Notes under the pieces: generated by a model | The model's input: the letters and a program-made list of their open reading frames with translations, nothing else | The model's database searches: none | What the model was told of the DNA's origin: nothing | Assembly: GCA_033391075.1 (NCBI GenBank) | Contig: JAWPMV010000001.1 | Coordinates: forward strand, 868,001 to 932,000 | Reading direction: 5' to 3' | Length of the DNA stretch: 64,000 nt | DNA from: Bacteroidia bacterium | GTDB lineage: Bacteria; Bacteroidota; Bacteroidia; J057 | Translations under genes and position numbers: made by a program | Shown: positions 1 to 8,371 of the stretch, in pieces | How positions within the stretch are numbered: the stretch's first letter is position 1 | Layout of the letters: each line of letters starts with the position of its first letter

Positions 1-165
1 AAGTAATAGTACTTTGGAAAAGCATGATGCCAGTAGTCGCATAGTAGTGTGGTATGTTAATAAAGGGTAAATAAATAGGGAGTAGATAGATCTATATAAA
101 TAAGTCGCCCCCCAATGATTCTGCTAAAGGTAAAAAAGAATTTAAAAATAAGGGAATCTCAAAGC

Positions 166-1344
166 ATGCGAAAATCCAATTACCTTATCTCTCTTTTCCT
201 TATCTTCGTTCCTGTGTTTGGAAAGCCATCAGATAAAAGTTATTCGGTCAGTGAACTGACGCACTATCTCAAGCATTTGCTGGAAGAAGATAGTATTCTG
301 CGCAATGTGCAGGTAAGTGGAGAGGTGAGCAATTTGACCTATCACCGATCGGGCCATGTGTACTTCAGCCTGAAAGATCGCGATTCTCAGCTCAATTGCG
401 TGATGTTTAAGAGTTATGCTCAATTGGCTCCTCGAATAGCCGCAGGAGACAAAATACTGGCCAATGGAGGGATTTCTGTCTATGCTCCCAGGGGTAACTA
501 TCAGTTGATGGTGCGATCTGTGAGAAAGCAAGGCATGGGAGATCTGTATCAGCGATTTCTCCTTTTAAAGCAAAATTTACAGGAAGAAGGCCTTTTTAAT
601 CCTGCTATCAAAAGACCTATCCCTCAATTCCCGGAAGAGATTGCCCTTATTACTTCACCTACGGGAGCAGCTGTAAAAGATATGCTGAGAACGATTGCCC
701 GACGATATGATCGGGTAAAAGTAGTTTTATATCCGACCGTAGTTCAGGGGGAAAGAGGAGTCTCATCCATCGTCAATAGTTTGAAATTGGCGCAGGAAAG
801 CAAGGCAGATGTGATTCTACTGGCTCGAGGAGGAGGTTCGCTGGAAGACTTGTGGAATTTCAACGAAGAAGCTGTGGCCCGAGCCATCAGAAAGGGAGAT
901 ATCCCCATTATCTGTGGGGTAGGACATGAGACTGATATTACCATTGCGGATTTTGCTTCAGACCTTCGCGCATCCACTCCTACAGCTGCTGCAGAGCATG
1001 CCGTTCCGGAAAAGGATGCATTTCTATATACCCTAGATCAATACGAACTCCAAATCCAGCGAGGCTTACAGTATTTCATAGACTTTAAGCGCCAGGTTCT
1101 GGATGATTATGAATATCGTTTACAGGAAAATCTCAATAAAAATCTGAGAGAAAAACGTCATGCCCTGGATTTGCTGGAAACTCAGCTCAAGGGTCTGGAT
1201 ATGACCAAATTGCTGGAAAGAGGCTATTCCCTGACCCTAAAAGATGGAGAAATTCAAAGATCTGCGGAAAATATCAAGGCTGGAGACCAAATAGAGACGA
1301 TATTTACAGATGGGCGAAAAAAATCCCGTGTAGAAGAATCATAG
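166..1344 (+). CDS. xseA: Exodeoxyribonuclease VII large subunit
   Basis: Catalytic subunit of the nuclease that degrades single-stranded DNA to oligonucleotides in the cytoplasm. The N-terminal OB-fold domain is recognisable from YSVSEL through VSGEVSN and GHVYFSLKD. The catalytic domain carries GGGSLEDLWNFN, GHETDITIADFA and RASTPTAAAE, the hallmarks of the family, and a coiled-coil region follows. The start is uncertain. An upstream ATG at 115 is possible, the ATG at 166 gives a leader that looks like a signal peptide (odd for a cytoplasmic nuclease), and an in-frame GTG at 214 would start about 8 residues before YSVSEL, as expected for the family. No xseB partner gene is visible next to it; the gene 6 bp downstream is not XseB-like. 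Confidence 0.93.
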   Translation: MRKSNYLISLFLIFVPVFGKPSDKSYSVSELTHYLKHLLEEDSILRNVQVSGEVSNLTYHRSGHVYFSLKDRDSQLNCVMFKSYAQLAPRIAAGDKILANGGISVYAPRGNYQLMVRSVRKQGMGDLYQRFLLLKQNLQEEGLFNPAIKRPIPQFPEEIALITSPTGAAVKDMLRTIARRYDRVKVVLYPTVVQGERGVSSIVNSLKLAQESKADVILLARGGGSLEDLWNFNEEAVARAIRKGDIPIICGVGHETDITIADFASDLRASTPTAAAEHAVPEKDAFLYTLDQYELQIQRGLQYFIDFKRQVLDDYEYRLQENLNKNLREKRHALDLLETQLKGLDMTKLLERGYSLTLKDGEIQRSAENIKAGDQIETIFTDGRKKSRVEES

Positions 1345-1350
1345 AATATC

Positions 1351-1944
1351 ATGGACACTTCTTATCAATTGGATCCGGAAGAATTCGGCGTTTTGGCTGA
1401 CCGTGACTTTATGCCACTCAAACAAAAGGTTTGGGTTAAGCTGGAAGGAATTCTATCGATGTTAGCCGATCGTGAATTGCAGTTATTGGATGAATACCAG
1501 GGGCTCCTGGATATTGATCTCTCTATGCCTTTCCCCAAGACCTCCCGCGGAGAGAATTATAAGTCTTATTCTTATCGGGTGTTGGATTTCCCTCGCTTAC
1601 TGGAAAAGGAAGATATTTTCCTTTTTCGCTGCATGATCCTTTGGGGACATCCGATTGGCTTTCATCTCATTTTGAGTGGGAAATACCAAAGAGCTTATTC
1701 CGAAAAATTATTGTCCGCCCGTAAGCATTTGCCTTTTCCGGCCTACTATGCTGCTCAGGAATCTCCCTGGATTTGGGAATCAGATGCAGAAGGTTTACTC
1801 GCCTTGAGTTCCAATTCGCACATTGATCATACACTCAGAGATTTTTGCAAACTTAGCAGTTTTATTCCTTTGGGGGATTATCGCAAAATTCCAGATAAAG
1901 GGGAAGACATCTTTCGGACCTGGCTCAGGTTGATTAGTTCTTGA
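1351..1944 (+). CDS. Conserved hypothetical protein, 197 aa
   Basis: I do not recognise this family. The protein is soluble, without signal peptide or membrane segment, and rich in aromatic residues, with tryptophans spread along its length. It begins 6 bp after the xseA stop on the same strand, so the two genes are almost certainly co-transcribed. The position suggests a partner of xseA, but the sequence does not resemble the short helical XseB subunit. Codon use looks like that of its neighbours. That it is a real gene rests on the length and the tight operon spacing; its function is unknown. Confidence 0.7.
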   Translation: MDTSYQLDPEEFGVLADRDFMPLKQKVWVKLEGILSMLADRELQLLDEYQGLLDIDLSMPFPKTSRGENYKSYSYRVLDFPRLLEKEDIFLFRCMILWGHPIGFHLILSGKYQRAYSEKLLSARKHLPFPAYYAAQESPWIWESDAEGLLALSSNSHIDHTLRDFCKLSSFIPLGDYRKIPDKGEDIFRTWLRLISS

Positions 1945-1962
1945 GAGTGCAGAAATTTCAAG

Positions 1963-2088
1963 TAGGTCATCTCGAGGCTTGACTAAGCGATGGATGCTGC
2001 GCCGAGAGACCTTGTTTTTAAGGATTATAGATAATACATGATCTCTCAGCACGCAGGCCTTCCCGCTACCAAACTTCGAGATGACCTA
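1963..2088. repeat. REP/BIME-like palindromic element
   Basis: A 126-bp intergenic unit is bounded by a 13-bp perfect inverted repeat, TAGGTCATCTCGA at 1963-1975 and its complement at 2076-2088. Inside are GAGAGACC and ATGATCTCTC segments that form a second, inner pairing. The right arm abuts the first possible ATG (2088) of the next gene, which argues that that ATG is not the real start. The form resembles the REP palindromes mobilised by RAYT transposases in Bacteroidota, but no RAYT gene is present here. Confidence 0.6.
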
Positions 2089-2105
2089 TGGAAATATTGA
2101 AAAAC

Positions 2106-2495
2106 ATGCTCCAGCTCAAAAATATCCATCACATAGCCATCATTTGTTCAGATTATCAGCGTTCCAAAAGCTTTTATACAGAAGTAATGGGTTTGCGGAT
2201 TCTCAAAGAAACCTATAGAGAAACACGGGATTCCTACAAATTGGATTTGGCTATAGGAGAGAACTATGTAATAGAACTATTTTCTTTCCCTAATCCCCCG
2301 CCAAGAGTTTCCCGCCCCGAAGCCCAGGGACTCAGGCATTTGGCTTTTGCAGTAGAGGATGTAGCCAAAGAAAGAGACGCCTTGCTTGCCCAAGGGATTG
2401 AGGTGGAAGAGATTCGACCGGATGAGTTGACCGGCAAAAAGTTTACTTTCTTTGCTGATCCGGATGATTTGCCCCTGGAATTGTATGAAATTTGA
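2106..2495 (+). CDS. gloA2: VOC family protein, GloA2/YaeR-like
   Basis: A 129-residue vicinal-oxygen-chelate protein that matches the E. coli GloA2 (YaeR) family over its whole length. Visible landmarks are NIHHIAIICSDYQRSKSFY near the N-terminus, the YVIELFSFP strand, GLRHLAFAVEDV, and the closing FFADPDDLPLELYE. The histidines and glutamates in these four segments are the expected metal ligands of the beta-alpha-beta-beta-beta fold. The true substrate of this subfamily is not settled; it is often annotated as a glyoxalase I-like lyase. I chose the ATG at 2106 because it gives the family length and the conserved N-terminus; the ATG at 2088 lies in the palindromic repeat. Confidence 0.85.
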   Translation: MLQLKNIHHIAIICSDYQRSKSFYTEVMGLRILKETYRETRDSYKLDLAIGENYVIELFSFPNPPPRVSRPEAQGLRHLAFAVEDVAKERDALLAQGIEVEEIRPDELTGKKFTFFADPDDLPLELYEI

Positions 2496-2547
2496 GGAAG
2501 CACCCTTGCCAGAAGAAAAACCGTAAAAGGAAGGATACCTTAGAAAT

Positions 2548-3081
2548 ATGCAGAAATATACGCCTCGTCCGTATGCAAATTCAGACTACGACCGGGAATT
2601 TAACCTACTCTATATTTATGTAAGTCCCACCGAGAAACAAAAATCTGGAATTGTAAAATCCCGCGTAGATGAGAACACCTTGCTCACTACCAATTTAGGC
2701 ATCTATGATATTGGCAAAGATCATTTGAGCCACTTCTTTGATATAGGAACTGATAAGCTCATACGGAACGTTTATTATGAAAATTCCTACGATACAGAAA
2801 AAAAGAGGATGGTATTCAATGTAGAAGATGGCAACATTTTCAACAACCACGAGATTGAAAAAAGAGAAAAATTTGACGTCCTTTTTGTGTTGGCCTGGGA
2901 TCGAAAACAGGAAGTATTCGAATTCTGGCGATCCTCTCGTCTGGGGGAAGATAAAATTCTACTTCAAAGCTTTTCGGAAGATGAAAAAGTCATTTCCAAG
3001 ATTGATGTCTTCAATAAGAAAGTCCTCTTTATCAAGAAGCTTGAGAATAAAGTAGAGGTGGAAGCATTTGATTGGAAATAA
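2548..3081 (+). CDS. Hypothetical protein, 177 aa
   Basis: I do not recognise a family. The protein is soluble, highly charged, with no signal peptide or membrane segment, and alternates strands and acidic/basic turns in a way that suggests a beta-rich fold. A run around residues 105-125 (FDVLFVLAWDRKQEVFEFW) is the most hydrophobic part. It lies 52 bp after the glyoxalase-like gene on the same strand and ends 2 bp from the stop of the convergent esterase gene, with no obvious terminator between them. Confidence 0.6.
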   Translation: MQKYTPRPYANSDYDREFNLLYIYVSPTEKQKSGIVKSRVDENTLLTTNLGIYDIGKDHLSHFFDIGTDKLIRNVYYENSYDTEKKRMVFNVEDGNIFNNHEIEKREKFDVLFVLAWDRKQEVFEFWRSSRLGEDKILLQSFSEDEKVISKIDVFNKKVLFIKKLENKVEVEAFDWK

Positions 3082-3083
3082 GC

Positions 3084-4043
3084 TTATTTATGGTAGGTAA
3101 GGACAAAATCTTCAATCCACTTTTGAACGCTATCTCTCTGTGCCGCAGTTGCCCCAATAAAACCATGATCGCTGCCTTCCAGTTTGTGAATCTCATTTAC
3201 AATACCCAGTGAATCTGCTTTTGCTTGTAAAAGGACAGATTGTTGATAGGGAACTACGCGATCTATATCTCCATGTATTATGAGGAGTGGAGGCGCATCG
3301 GATTCAAAATAGCTAATGGGCGAATGTTTGCCAGCAAAGGCCCATGCTTTCGTCGTATCGCTTTGAGGATCAAAGCCAAACAGATATTGAGAAAGATCCA
3401 GGCCCTTTTTTATGGGAGCCGGAAAGTTTTCAATTCTGGCTGTTAATTCTTTTCTGATTTCGGAATCTACATACAAAGCTCTGAGATCAACAGGGCCATA
3501 AACATCAACCAGATAATTGATGGGATAGGAGTAGGAAATGCCAAATTCTTTTCCGTTTGCATAAGCTGCCATCATGGCTAAATGTGCACCTGCGGATTCC
3601 CCCATTAAGCCAACATTCTGTAAATCCAGGCTATATTCCTCTGCATGTTCTTCTACCCATTTCATCACATCCAGGGCATCTTCTACACATTTTGGGAAAG
3701 GCGATTTTCCACTTTCGGCCAGGGTATAGTTAGGGGAAATGACTACAAATCCTTTTGCTCTCAGGGCATTAATGGCTCCATGAAATCTGGCATTATTGAT
3801 TGCTTCTTTCGTCCCCCCAATCCAGGCTCCTCCATGAAAATGAACGAGAACCGGCCTGAGCTCATATAGATTCTGGGTAGGTTCATAAAGGTCCAGGGCC
3901 AGGCCTTCTTTATAGCTCAATTGGTATTCGATTTCGCCCTGGGTAATGGGTGCCTCTCTACTGTAGAGGAAATAAATCAGAGAACTTCCAGCCAATAGCA
4001 GGAAGAGTCCAATGATCAGGAAAGTTTTCTTGAGCTTTTTCAT
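3084..4043 (-). CDS. Alpha/beta hydrolase (esterase/lipase, HSL/BD-FAE type)
   Basis: A probably exported or membrane-anchored carboxylesterase. The oxyanion-hole motif HFHGGAW, the nucleophile elbow GESAGAHLA, the acid region HGDIDRVVP and the catalytic histidine in GSDHGF appear in the order expected of the alpha/beta hydrolase fold. The N-terminus begins MKKLKKTFLIIGLFLLLAG, a single hydrophobic segment that acts as an uncleaved anchor or signal peptide. I chose the ATG at 4043 because the longer alternative at 4088 runs into the end of the next upstream gene and adds a poor leader. The substrate cannot be told from sequence; arylesters or acetylated sugars are typical. Confidence 0.85.
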   Translation of the reverse strand: MKKLKKTFLIIGLFLLLAGSSLIYFLYSREAPITQGEIEYQLSYKEGLALDLYEPTQNLYELRPVLVHFHGGAWIGGTKEAINNARFHGAINALRAKGFVVISPNYTLAESGKSPFPKCVEDALDVMKWVEEHAEEYSLDLQNVGLMGESAGAHLAMMAAYANGKEFGISYSYPINYLVDVYGPVDLRALYVDSEIRKELTARIENFPAPIKKGLDLSQYLFGFDPQSDTTKAWAFAGKHSPISYFESDAPPLLIIHGDIDRVVPYQQSVLLQAKADSLGIVNEIHKLEGSDHGFIGATAAQRDSVQKWIEDFVLTYHK

Positions 4044-4075
4044 CAAGGGCAAAAATACAACAGAGAAGAAAATCC

Positions 4076-4555
4076 TCAAAAAGCACAATCATCCGGCAAA
4101 GGAGCGGTACTTTCCAATCCTGCTGCATAGCTTTTCTCCAGACTATCCAGGACAAAGCCATCCTTCACGCTTCCCTTAAATATCTGTCTGCCATAACCCA
4201 GATTATTCATATGGCCTCGAATAAAGACAATTTCATCTTCTTGTATGTCGGCAGGGCCTCCGCTGCGACTAAAGGGTTGCTCATTGACGTGGCTATGGGC
4301 CAGAATTCGTCTATACACCAAACTACTATCTGCCCGAAAGACCTCCCACCAATCCGCATACTGATCGCAACCCGTATCCGGACTGGAAAGCGTAACGCTA
4401 AAGGTATAACTGCCGGGAGAACCTGCTGCTTCGACTTTGGTAACGGATACTTCTTCAGAGGAATTTCCGGGATCCATGGGGTTTTCATTGGGGCCGGTCG
4501 GATCTGATTCACAAGCGAAGAAAAAAAGGCTGAGGAAGATGAAGAGTATATTCAT
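4076..4555 (-). CDS. Hypothetical lipoprotein
   Basis: A 159-residue exported lipoprotein. It starts MNILFIFLSLFFFACES, a short type II signal peptide with the lipidated cysteine at residue 15, followed by a Pro/Asn/Asp-rich linker. The rest is a probable beta-sandwich with paired cysteines (DTGCDQYADWW and the C-terminal DDCAF) that may form a disulfide in the periplasm or on the surface. It lies just upstream of the esterase on the same strand, 32 bp apart, so the two may be co-transcribed. The family is not recognised. The ATG at 4555 is preferred over 4567 because it gives the usual spacing of the signal peptide. Confidence 0.65.
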   Translation of the reverse strand: MNILFIFLSLFFFACESDPTGPNENPMDPGNSSEEVSVTKVEAAGSPGSYTFSVTLSSPDTGCDQYADWWEVFRADSSLVYRRILAHSHVNEQPFSRSGGPADIQEDEIVFIRGHMNNLGYGRQIFKGSVKDGFVLDSLEKSYAAGLESTAPLPDDCAF

Positions 4556-4635
4556 GTGCCCGTACATAATGAGTATGCTTAAAATGAATAAGGATTTCGA
4601 TTTCTCAGCTGAAAAATAAAAAAATTCAGGCGAGA

Positions 4636-4663
4636 TGTAACTTTCTGTAATTCCTTATGTCTA
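4636..4663 (+). promoter_or_regulatory. Candidate ECF sigma promoter (autoregulatory)
   Basis: TGTAAC at 4636-4641 is followed after 17 bp by GTCTA at 4659-4663, 26 bp before the TTG start of the ECF sigma gene. Paired elements of the form TGTAAC / CGTCTA are common upstream of Bacteroidota ECF sigma operons and fit the AAC-containing -35 element typical of ECF factors. Autoregulation is an inference. Confidence 0.45.
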
Positions 4664-4688
4664 CCTTCTTGTAAATCATTTCCAAGCA

Positions 4689-5243
4689 TTGACTGACGAA
4701 AAACTCATCCAAAGAATCCAAAGCGGGCAAACAGAGGCCTGTGGAATTTTGTATGAGCGCTACAAGAAAGTCTTATGGAGCTTTTTCTACAATGCTTCGG
4801 GAGAAAGAGAGAAGAGTGAAGACCTGGTCCAACTTACCTTTGAGAAAGTCTTGAGGTATAGCAGAAATTTTTCGGCCAAAGGGAGTGTGAAATCCTGGCT
4901 CTTTAGTATCGCAAGGAATGTGTTGAAAGACGAATGGAAGCAAAAGGAAAAACACAAAGCCAGCTCTTTGGAACAAAAAGAAGTAGCAATACAATACCAG
5001 GCTCCAGTAGCGGAAGTATGGGTGGAGAAAAAAGAAAAAGAAGAATTGTTACAAAAAGCCCTTGATCAACTCGGTCCAGAAAAGCGTGAATTGCTGGCAC
5101 TGGTCAAGATACATGGGAAAAAGTATAGAGAATTGGCAGAGATATACGGTCTTGGAGAATCTGCTTTGAAAGTAAAGGTCTTTCGCATTATGCAGGAACT
5201 CAAGTCATTTGTAGCAGAGGTTCAGGCGCGTTCGGATTATTAG
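4689..5243 (+). CDS. RNA polymerase ECF-type sigma factor
   Basis: A 184-residue sigma-70 family factor of the extracytoplasmic function group. Region 2 spans about residues 10-80, with ILYERYKKVLWSFFY, the DLVQLTFEKVLRY helix (region 2.3/2.4) and WLFSIARNVLKDEW. Region 4 spans about 120-175, with LPEKREL-like GPEKRELLALVKIHGKKY and a helix-turn-helix ending GLGESALKVKVFR. The start is TTG at 4689; no ATG or GTG fits, and the family alignment begins exactly with the DEKLIQRIQSG helix. It is followed 11 bp later by a membrane anti-sigma-like gene, so it is probably held inactive at the membrane until a signal arrives. Confidence 0.92.
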   Translation: MTDEKLIQRIQSGQTEACGILYERYKKVLWSFFYNASGEREKSEDLVQLTFEKVLRYSRNFSAKGSVKSWLFSIARNVLKDEWKQKEKHKASSLEQKEVAIQYQAPVAEVWVEKKEKEELLQKALDQLGPEKRELLALVKIHGKKYRELAEIYGLGESALKVKVFRIMQELKSFVAEVQARSDY

Positions 5244-5254
5244 CGGATCCATTT

Positions 5255-5983
5255 ATGAAAGAGAAAGATAAACTCATACGATCCTATCAGACTTCACGCT
5301 TATCAGCTGAAGATCAAAAGCGGATGGAATATCTCATCGAATCAGGTGAAATCCAGTTGGATGAACTTGGCCCTTTTTCAGATATCATGGCTCATTTAAA
5401 ATCTGAGTCTGATATGGGCGATAGTACAGAAATGGATAAAGCTTTTTATACGATGCTGGAAAATGAGCCAGAAAAGTCCGCCAGGAATGCTGTTATCTCT
5501 TTCAAGCTTTCTCCCCTTTATTCAGTAGCCGCTGCAATCCTCCTCTTTCTGATTGCTTTCTGGTTGGGGGGCTTGAATCGTGAAAATCAATCAAAAAGCA
5601 AGCCGGCCGACTTTCTGACAAGTTTGATAGAGACGGATGAAATCAGTGAACGAATTCACCTGATCGCCAATAGTCATTCAGAAGAGCAATGGGATGAGAC
5701 TGGCATAGATGCCCTTTTATTTTTACTCATTCATGACGAAAGTAGCAATGTCAGATTGGCTTGTCTGGATGTGCTCGGTGAATATCATAGCAGAGAAAAG
5801 GTGCGCGAAGGTTTGATTCGGGCCATTCCTTATCAGGAATCCAGTATTGTATTGATCGAATTGGCGCAAAGCATAGCTACAAGTGGAAAGGCAATGGATG
5901 AGGATGAATTTCTGGATAGATTGAATAAGGATTTTCCGGAAGCTTTGAAAGGCCCTCTGAAGCAACAATTGATTCAATTATAA
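5255..5983 (+). CDS. Putative transmembrane anti-sigma factor with HEAT repeats
   Basis: The protein has a cytoplasmic N-terminal part (about 1-85), one membrane segment (about 88-107, LYSVAAAILLFLIAFWLGGL) and an extracytoplasmic C-terminal half. That topology and its place directly after an ECF sigma gene indicate an anti-sigma factor. The C-terminal half carries HEAT-like helical pairs, for example LLFLIHDESSNVRLACLDVL, which would serve as a protein-binding sensor in the periplasm. No zinc-finger (HXXXCXXC) motif is visible in the N-terminal part, so it is not a classical ZAS-type anti-sigma. The function is inferred from context. Confidence 0.7.
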   Translation: MKEKDKLIRSYQTSRLSAEDQKRMEYLIESGEIQLDELGPFSDIMAHLKSESDMGDSTEMDKAFYTMLENEPEKSARNAVISFKLSPLYSVAAAILLFLIAFWLGGLNRENQSKSKPADFLTSLIETDEISERIHLIANSHSEEQWDETGIDALLFLLIHDESSNVRLACLDVLGEYHSREKVREGLIRAIPYQESSIVLIELAQSIATSGKAMDEDEFLDRLNKDFPEALKGPLKQQLIQL

Positions 5984-5992
5984 TTCGAAAAA

Positions 5993-6820
5993 ATGTATAC
6001 AAAACATCTCATAAGCTTCTTACTTCTCCTTTCACTATGCTTTTCTGCAAAAGCACAGGAGAAAGAAGTCTTAATTCCTTTTGATGAACAAGGAGCTAAA
6101 AAGGAGATCAACATCTGGATTTATCAGGGGGATATCCAGGTTTTGGGCAAAGATCGCAAGGATGTACTGCTAAAATATGAAGCCAAAGAAAGTAAGCTCC
6201 ATGGGGATTTTGAAAGCTTTGGAGATGAAAAAGCGAAAGGGCTGAAGAAGATTTCTCACAATAATGCAGACCTGGATATCAGTTCGTCTGGAAATGTCGT
6301 TCTGATCAAATCGAAAGAATGGAAGAAAGACCTGAAGTTTTATGTGGAGGTTCCCCGGGAAATAGATCTATTTATTCATTATGGATTTGGGGGTTTGGTT
6401 GAAGTCGAAGGCTTGCTGGGAAATGTAAATGTCGAAAGTAATTCAGGAGATATTTTTGCCAAAAACATCAAAGGGCTTGTAAATGCCAGTACCAATGATG
6501 GAGACATTACGGTAAGCTTTGCGGGAATTCCAGATGCCAAAAGTATGATCTTGAGCAATGTAAGTGGGGATATAGATGTGAGCCTTCCCGCAGAGTACAA
6601 AAGTTTGCTGAAGTTGAAAACGATTTTGGGCTCTATTTATAGTGGCTTTGATCTGAATTTTTACGAAAAAGAAGAAAGCAGCTCCGATGCGGGAAAGGTG
6701 GAAGAGCTGTTTCAACTTTCCCCAGCCAATAAATGGTCCTACGCAAAGTTGAATGGAGGAGGACCTGTATTAACTATTCAAACAAAAGGAGGCAATATTT
6801 ATCTGAGAAAAGCAGACTAG
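5993..6820 (+). CDS. Secreted DUF4097-like beta-helix/adhesin protein
   Basis: A 275-residue exported protein with a type I signal peptide (LISFLLLLSLCFSAKAQ). The mature part has repeating short strands such as GNVNVESNSGDIFAKNIKG, LVNASTNDGDITVSFAG and ILSNVSGDIDVSL, the pattern of the DUF4097 family of putative adhesins, which form a stacked beta structure. It is the third gene of the ECF sigma operon, 9 bp after the anti-sigma-like gene, and may be the output or the ligand of that system. A C-terminal part with GGGPVLTIQTKGGNIYLRK closes the solenoid. Confidence 0.75.
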   Translation: MYTKHLISFLLLLSLCFSAKAQEKEVLIPFDEQGAKKEINIWIYQGDIQVLGKDRKDVLLKYEAKESKLHGDFESFGDEKAKGLKKISHNNADLDISSSGNVVLIKSKEWKKDLKFYVEVPREIDLFIHYGFGGLVEVEGLLGNVNVESNSGDIFAKNIKGLVNASTNDGDITVSFAGIPDAKSMILSNVSGDIDVSLPAEYKSLLKLKTILGSIYSGFDLNFYEKEESSSDAGKVEELFQLSPANKWSYAKLNGGGPVLTIQTKGGNIYLRKAD

Positions 6821-6941
6821 TATTTCTTAAGACCTCTTTACCCTGACATTTCTGAACAAAACCTAAAGTCCCTTTGGGACCTGGGGAATCTATATCCTCT
6901 CTCAAAAGAGGAGCATCCATTACACCTAATTTTTACAAAAC

Positions 6942-8360
6942 ATGAAAGGCAAAATGCTTATTTACTTATTGTTGTTGAGCTTGAGTTTTGGGATACAGCA
7001 AAACCTTATTGCCCAAAAACAAAAATCGACAGCCGAAATAGACAACTACCTGGAGAAAGTTCTGAAGCGCTCCGAAATTCCCGGCCTTGCAGTTGCCATC
7101 CTGAAAAAAGACCAACTCATCTATGAGGGCTATTTCGGATATGCAAATTTGGAGCATAAAGTGAAGGTAGACAATCGGAGCATCTTTCGGGTGTATTCGC
7201 TGACGAAACCTATCGTTGCAACGGCGGCTTTTCATATGATGGAGAAAGGCAAATTTTCTCTGGAGGATCCGATAAGCAAATACCTGAAGGGCTTGCCGAA
7301 TGCCTGGAAGAAAGTCAAAATCAAGCATTTGCTTAGCCATTCATCCGGACTGCCAGAATTAGGAGGGATAGAATCTCCGGATGAGGACGAAGTTTTGGCG
7401 ACTACCTTCAAAAAAGAGATCTACTTTCCGGCAGGCAATCGTTTCCGCTATACCCAAACCAACTTTCTCCTGCTAAAACAGATCATGGAGAAGCAAAGCG
7501 ATAAAAGCTTTGAGGAGATCATTTACGATCAACAATTTTTAGGGCAGCAGCCAAATGTACTCTTTTCTTCCAATTCACAGGAAGTGATACCTCATAGAGC
7601 CCAGCGCTATCAATTGAATTATCAGCGCAATACCTGGGAAAAAATCGATTATGTGAATCCACCTTTTGCCCATAGCGGCAATGGACTCAATCTTTCTCTG
7701 CCTGCGATGATTCGTTGGGATCGATTGTTGAATCAGGGCAAAGTTTTGAGTGAAAATGGCAAAGCAAAGATGTGGAGTGAATTTAGGTTCGATACGCCTG
7801 ACCGCTTTGCGCATGGTTGGGGTTTTTATCAGGTAAATGGAAGAAATTCACTTGGCTTTACCGGTGGGGGAGTTGCTGGTTTTCGCAAGTTTCGGGAAGA
7901 GAATATCAGCATCATTTTTCTTAGCAATGGAGCGAAATACCGAGTCAGCATAGATGGAATTATCAATCACCTGGCAGGAATGGTCGATAAAGACCTGGAA
8001 GACAAAGGAGCTTTGGCAGAGGATGCTTTATGGGATGCTTTTGTTGGGGAAAATATACAGCAAGCTTTTGAGGAACATCAGCGATTGAAAAAAGAAAATC
8101 CGCAAAAGAGTTTCGAAGGAGTACTCAACTCAATTGGCTATGATTTGTTGGGCAGAAGCAGACATGAGGATGCCCTGGAAGTTTTTAAGCTAAATGTAAA
8201 GGAGCATCCGGATGCCTGGAATGTGTATGATAGCCTGGGAGAAGGCTACGAAGAAATAGGGGAAATCGATTTAGCCCTCAAATACTATCGAAAGTCTGTC
8301 CAACTCAATCCCGATAACCAACATGGAGTGGAAAAGATAAAAGAATTAACTACTCACTAA
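6942..8360 (+). CDS. Serine hydrolase (beta-lactamase/class C PBP family) with TPR tail
   Basis: Exported 472-residue serine hydrolase. After a signal peptide (about 1-24) comes the beta-lactamase family domain with the SxxK catalytic motif S86-L-T-K89, the second motif around Y170 (RYTQTN) and the third motif region GFTGGGVAGF. A C-terminal extension of about 90 residues (FEGVLNSIGYDLLGRSRHE, then VYDSLGEGYEEIGEIDLAL) forms tetratricopeptide repeats. This domain pair is common in Bacteroidota; the enzymes are esterases, peptidases or D-amino acid hydrolases rather than true beta-lactamases. The gene is followed 11 bp later by an S41 peptidase, so the two form a small secreted-hydrolase operon. 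Confidence 0.85.
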   Translation: MKGKMLIYLLLLSLSFGIQQNLIAQKQKSTAEIDNYLEKVLKRSEIPGLAVAILKKDQLIYEGYFGYANLEHKVKVDNRSIFRVYSLTKPIVATAAFHMMEKGKFSLEDPISKYLKGLPNAWKKVKIKHLLSHSSGLPELGGIESPDEDEVLATTFKKEIYFPAGNRFRYTQTNFLLLKQIMEKQSDKSFEEIIYDQQFLGQQPNVLFSSNSQEVIPHRAQRYQLNYQRNTWEKIDYVNPPFAHSGNGLNLSLPAMIRWDRLLNQGKVLSENGKAKMWSEFRFDTPDRFAHGWGFYQVNGRNSLGFTGGGVAGFRKFREENISIIFLSNGAKYRVSIDGIINHLAGMVDKDLEDKGALAEDALWDAFVGENIQQAFEEHQRLKKENPQKSFEGVLNSIGYDLLGRSRHEDALEVFKLNVKEHPDAWNVYDSLGEGYEEIGEIDLALKYYRKSVQLNPDNQHGVEKIKELTTH

Positions 8361-8371
8361 TTTTTCTTAGT

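Noticed and set aside
1-114. Possible promoter or RNA gene at the window start
   Set aside because: Only 114 bp before xseA with no -33/-7 pair, no tRNA-like cloverleaf and no repeat; nothing could be supported.
6868-6880. GTCCC-TTT-GGGAC hairpin before the serine hydrolase gene
   Set aside because: Only five pairs, no T-run; too weak to call a terminator or operator.
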